Shown here one piece after another: positions 62,553 through 64,000 of a stretch of 64,000 nucleotides of DNA. Made by a program: the position numbers and the translations under genes. A model generated the notes under the pieces. It searched no databases and was not told where the DNA came from. It saw only the letters and a program-made list of their open reading frames with translations. Source of the stretch: an uncultured Alistipes sp. GTDB taxonomy: Bacteria > Bacteroidota > Bacteroidia > Bacteroidales > UBA932. The DNA lies in contig UQUN01000007.1 in the NCBI GenBank assembly GCA_900544175.1, forward strand, positions 1-64,000, written 5' to 3'. How positions within the stretch are numbered: the first letter of the stretch is position 1; each line of letters opens with the position of its first letter.

Positions 62553-63461
62553 ATGATAAAGCGCACACTATATTTCGGCAATCCGGCATATCTGTCCCTC
62601 AAACTGGAACAGCTGATAGTGAGAATACCCGACAGTCTTGACTGCATGGAGACTGTCCGGACTATTCCTATTGAGGACATAGGCATCGTCATCCTCGACC
62701 ATAAGCAGATAACCATAACACAAGGTCTTATAGAGAAACTGCTGGATAACAACTGCGCCCTGATTACCTGCTCGTCCAACCACCTGCCTGTAGGTCTGAT
62801 GCTGCCGCTATACGGCAACACCATTCAGAATGAGCGTTTCCGATACCAACTGGACGCATCCCTACCCCTCCGCAAGCAATTATGGCAGCAGACTGTTCAG
62901 GCGAAAATAGCCAATCAGGCTGCAGTCCTCAAATACGCCACCGGCTCCATTCACAACAACATGCAGGTCTGGGCCACAGATGTCCGCAGCGGAGACTCTG
63001 CCAACATGGAAGCCAGAGCTGCCGCATACTATTGGAAAACATTGTTCCAGGACATAGACGGCTTTGTCAGGGGCAGGGACGAGGACGAGCCCAACAACCT
63101 GCTCAACTACGGATACGCCATAGTCCGTGCGGTCATTGCCCGCGCATTGGTCTCCAGCGGTCTGCTGCCCACACTCGGAATCCACCACCACAACCGCTAC
63201 AACGCCTACTGCCTTGCAGACGACATCATGGAACCATACCGCCCGTACGTGGATAAAACCGTATTTGACATCTGCCGCAAAGGCGGACCTCTGAAACTCA
63301 CAACCGAACTCAAGCGGGAACTGCTCTCCATCCCCACAACAGATGTCTTCATCAACGACAAACGCAGCCCGCTTATGGTCGCTGCCACTACGACAACAGC
63401 TTCCTTGGTAAAGTGCTTCACTGGGGAAATGAGAAAAATCTCATATCCAATTATGACTTAA
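62553..63461 (+). CDS. cas1: CRISPR-associated integrase Cas1 (type II)
   Basis: Cas1 forms the spacer-integration complex with Cas2. The 302-aa protein carries the metal-binding residues in the expected context: Glu in MEARAAAYYWKTLF (near 152), His in LGIHHHNRYNAYCLADD (near 212) and Glu in IMEPYRPYVD. LNYGYAIVRAVIARAL is the helical core of the active-site domain. It starts 4 bp after cas9 and ends 6 bp before cas2, so all three genes form one operon. The frame is intact. Confidence 0.95.
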   Translation: MIKRTLYFGNPAYLSLKLEQLIVRIPDSLDCMETVRTIPIEDIGIVILDHKQITITQGLIEKLLDNNCALITCSSNHLPVGLMLPLYGNTIQNERFRYQLDASLPLRKQLWQQTVQAKIANQAAVLKYATGSIHNNMQVWATDVRSGDSANMEARAAAYYWKTLFQDIDGFVRGRDEDEPNNLLNYGYAIVRAVIARALVSSGLLPTLGIHHHNRYNAYCLADDIMEPYRPYVDKTVFDICRKGGPLKLTTELKRELLSIPTTDVFINDKRSPLMVAATTTTASLVKCFTGEMRKISYPIMT

Positions 63462-63467
63462 ACACCT

Positions 63468-63803
63468 ATGAACGAACGGATAAGCGAGTATAGAATCATG
63501 TGGGTACTGGTCTTTTTCGATTTGCCGACTGATACGAAGAAAGAACGCAAAGCGGCGGCTGAGTTCAGAAAACAACTGATCAAGGACGGCTTCATCATGT
63601 TCCAGTTCTCCATCTATATGCGCCATTGTCCAAGCGCAGAGAATGCAAAAGTCCATATCCGCAGAGTGAAATCCATTCTTCCGCCATTGGGTCAGGTTGG
63701 AATTCTATCCATAACCGACAAACAATTTGGGGCAATGGAGCTTTTCTCCGAAAAGAAGGAGCGGCAACCACCCATTGACTATCTTCAACTGGAACTCTTT
63801 TAA
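63468..63803 (+). CDS. cas2: CRISPR-associated protein Cas2 (type II)
   Basis: This 111-aa ferredoxin-fold protein bridges Cas1 dimers during spacer acquisition. The N-terminal strand WVLVFFDLPTDTKKERKAA carries the conserved Asp, and the later QFSIYMRHC and GQVGILSITDKQFG segments match the family. It is the last cas gene of the operon. No csn2 or cas4 follows, which fits subtype II-C. A terminator lies 16 bp downstream. Confidence 0.95.
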   Translation: MNERISEYRIMWVLVFFDLPTDTKKERKAAAEFRKQLIKDGFIMFQFSIYMRHCPSAENAKVHIRRVKSILPPLGQVGILSITDKQFGAMELFSEKKERQPPIDYLQLELF

Positions 63804-63818
63804 TGCCTACAGTACAAA

Positions 63819-63848
63819 CAAAAAATCCGACATCACTGCCGGATTTTT
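63819..63848. terminator. bidirectional terminator between cas2 and the CRISPR array
   Basis: AAAAATCCG (63821-63829) and CGGATTTTT (63840-63848) form a perfect stem with A and T tracts on either side. It can end the cas operon rightward and the leftward-transcribed array. Confidence 0.8.
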
Positions 63849-63901
63849 AATTCTGCAAACACCTCGTAAATACCTATTGTTGTGTTCATTACTGACATTC
63901 T

Positions 63902-64000
63902 GCTGTTTGCAGTCCGTCAAAGATACAAAGTTTGAAAGCAATTCACAACTTAAATTAAATTCATAACTTTGTACAGACTGCTGTTTGCAGTCCGTCAAAG
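63902..64000 (-). CRISPR. type II-C CRISPR array, cas-proximal end
   Basis: The repeat at 63902-63949 (48 nt) recurs from 63980 and is cut by the window end at 64000 after 21 matching bases. The spacer between them is 30 nt (63950-63979). In crRNA sense (minus strand) the repeat begins GTTGTGAATTGCTTTCAAAC, which pairs with the tracrRNA. This is therefore the 3' (last) end of the array, and the array continues beyond the window. Confidence 0.92.
63918..63948 (-). promoter_or_regulatory. promoter embedded in the CRISPR repeat
   Basis: On the minus strand TTG (63946-63948), exactly 20 bp, then TATCTTTG (63918-63925) lies wholly inside the repeat. Initiation would fall within the last 12 bases of the repeat, just before the following spacer, so each full repeat could start its own crRNA. 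Confidence 0.65.

Overview
The window looks like a chromosome segment of a Bacteroidota bacterium, most likely order Bacteroidales. The signs are Bacteroidetes-type promoters (TAnnTTTG -7 boxes, several with TTG or TTTG 20 bp upstream), the gene run nusB-yajC-ybbR-coaE-DUF5606-rimO, a PUR-family DUF3276 protein, a tricorn-like S41 protease, BF3164-type propeller lipoproteins, an OprO/OprP-type porin and a two-subunit AddAB-like nuclease. Family or genus cannot be fixed from the sequence alone.

Layout. 0.1-8.3 kb: housekeeping genes on the minus strand (gpsA, pgi, addB-like, addA-like). 8.4-22.4 kb: an accessory island. It holds a structured-RNA candidate, an insertion sequence with a zinc-ribbon DDE transposase, an XRE regulator, a DUF2971 gene, a complete type I restriction-modification locus (hsdM, a DUF1016/PDDEXK nuclease, hsdS, hsdR), an AT-rich SIR2-HerA defence pair, and a truncated MobV relaxase joined to the tail of another broken gene. 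22.4-47.7 kb: backbone genes (rnhA, pdxA, recG, mgsA, a Nudix hydrolase, a Sel1-repeat protein, an HD+uracil-DNA-glycosylase-like fusion, an outer-membrane/lipoprotein pair, rmuC, glnS, a propeller/thioredoxin-like lipoprotein locus with a broken NVEALA peptide, a tricorn-like protease, yicC, then rimO through nusB, and the divergent PUR gene). 47.7-53.6 kb: a second accessory stretch with SDR and TetR genes, an EamA transporter fused to an ABC-2 permease remnant, a hicAB toxin-antitoxin flanked by a perfect inverted repeat, a Fic AMP-transferase and an AbiEii remnant. 53.6-58.0 kb: envelope genes (metallophosphoesterase, three-domain lamin-tail lipoprotein, porin) and a small thioredoxin-fold protein. 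58.3-64 kb: a type II-C CRISPR-Cas locus in the order tracrRNA, cas9, cas1, cas2, array; the array runs off the window.

How it fits together. Three invader-defence systems (type I R-M, SIR2-HerA, type II-C CRISPR) share the segment with hicAB and Fic. The CRISPR locus can be read in detail. A divergent tracrRNA with a Bacteroidetes promoter lies upstream of cas9, and its anti-repeat pairs with the 48-nt CRISPR repeat. Each repeat itself carries the same promoter architecture (TTG-N20-TATCTTTG), pointing back towards cas2. Three long genes (transposase, herA, cas9) are each off by one base inside a homopolymer run. That could be real inactivation, ribosomal or transcriptional slippage, or assembly error; the sequence alone cannot decide between them.
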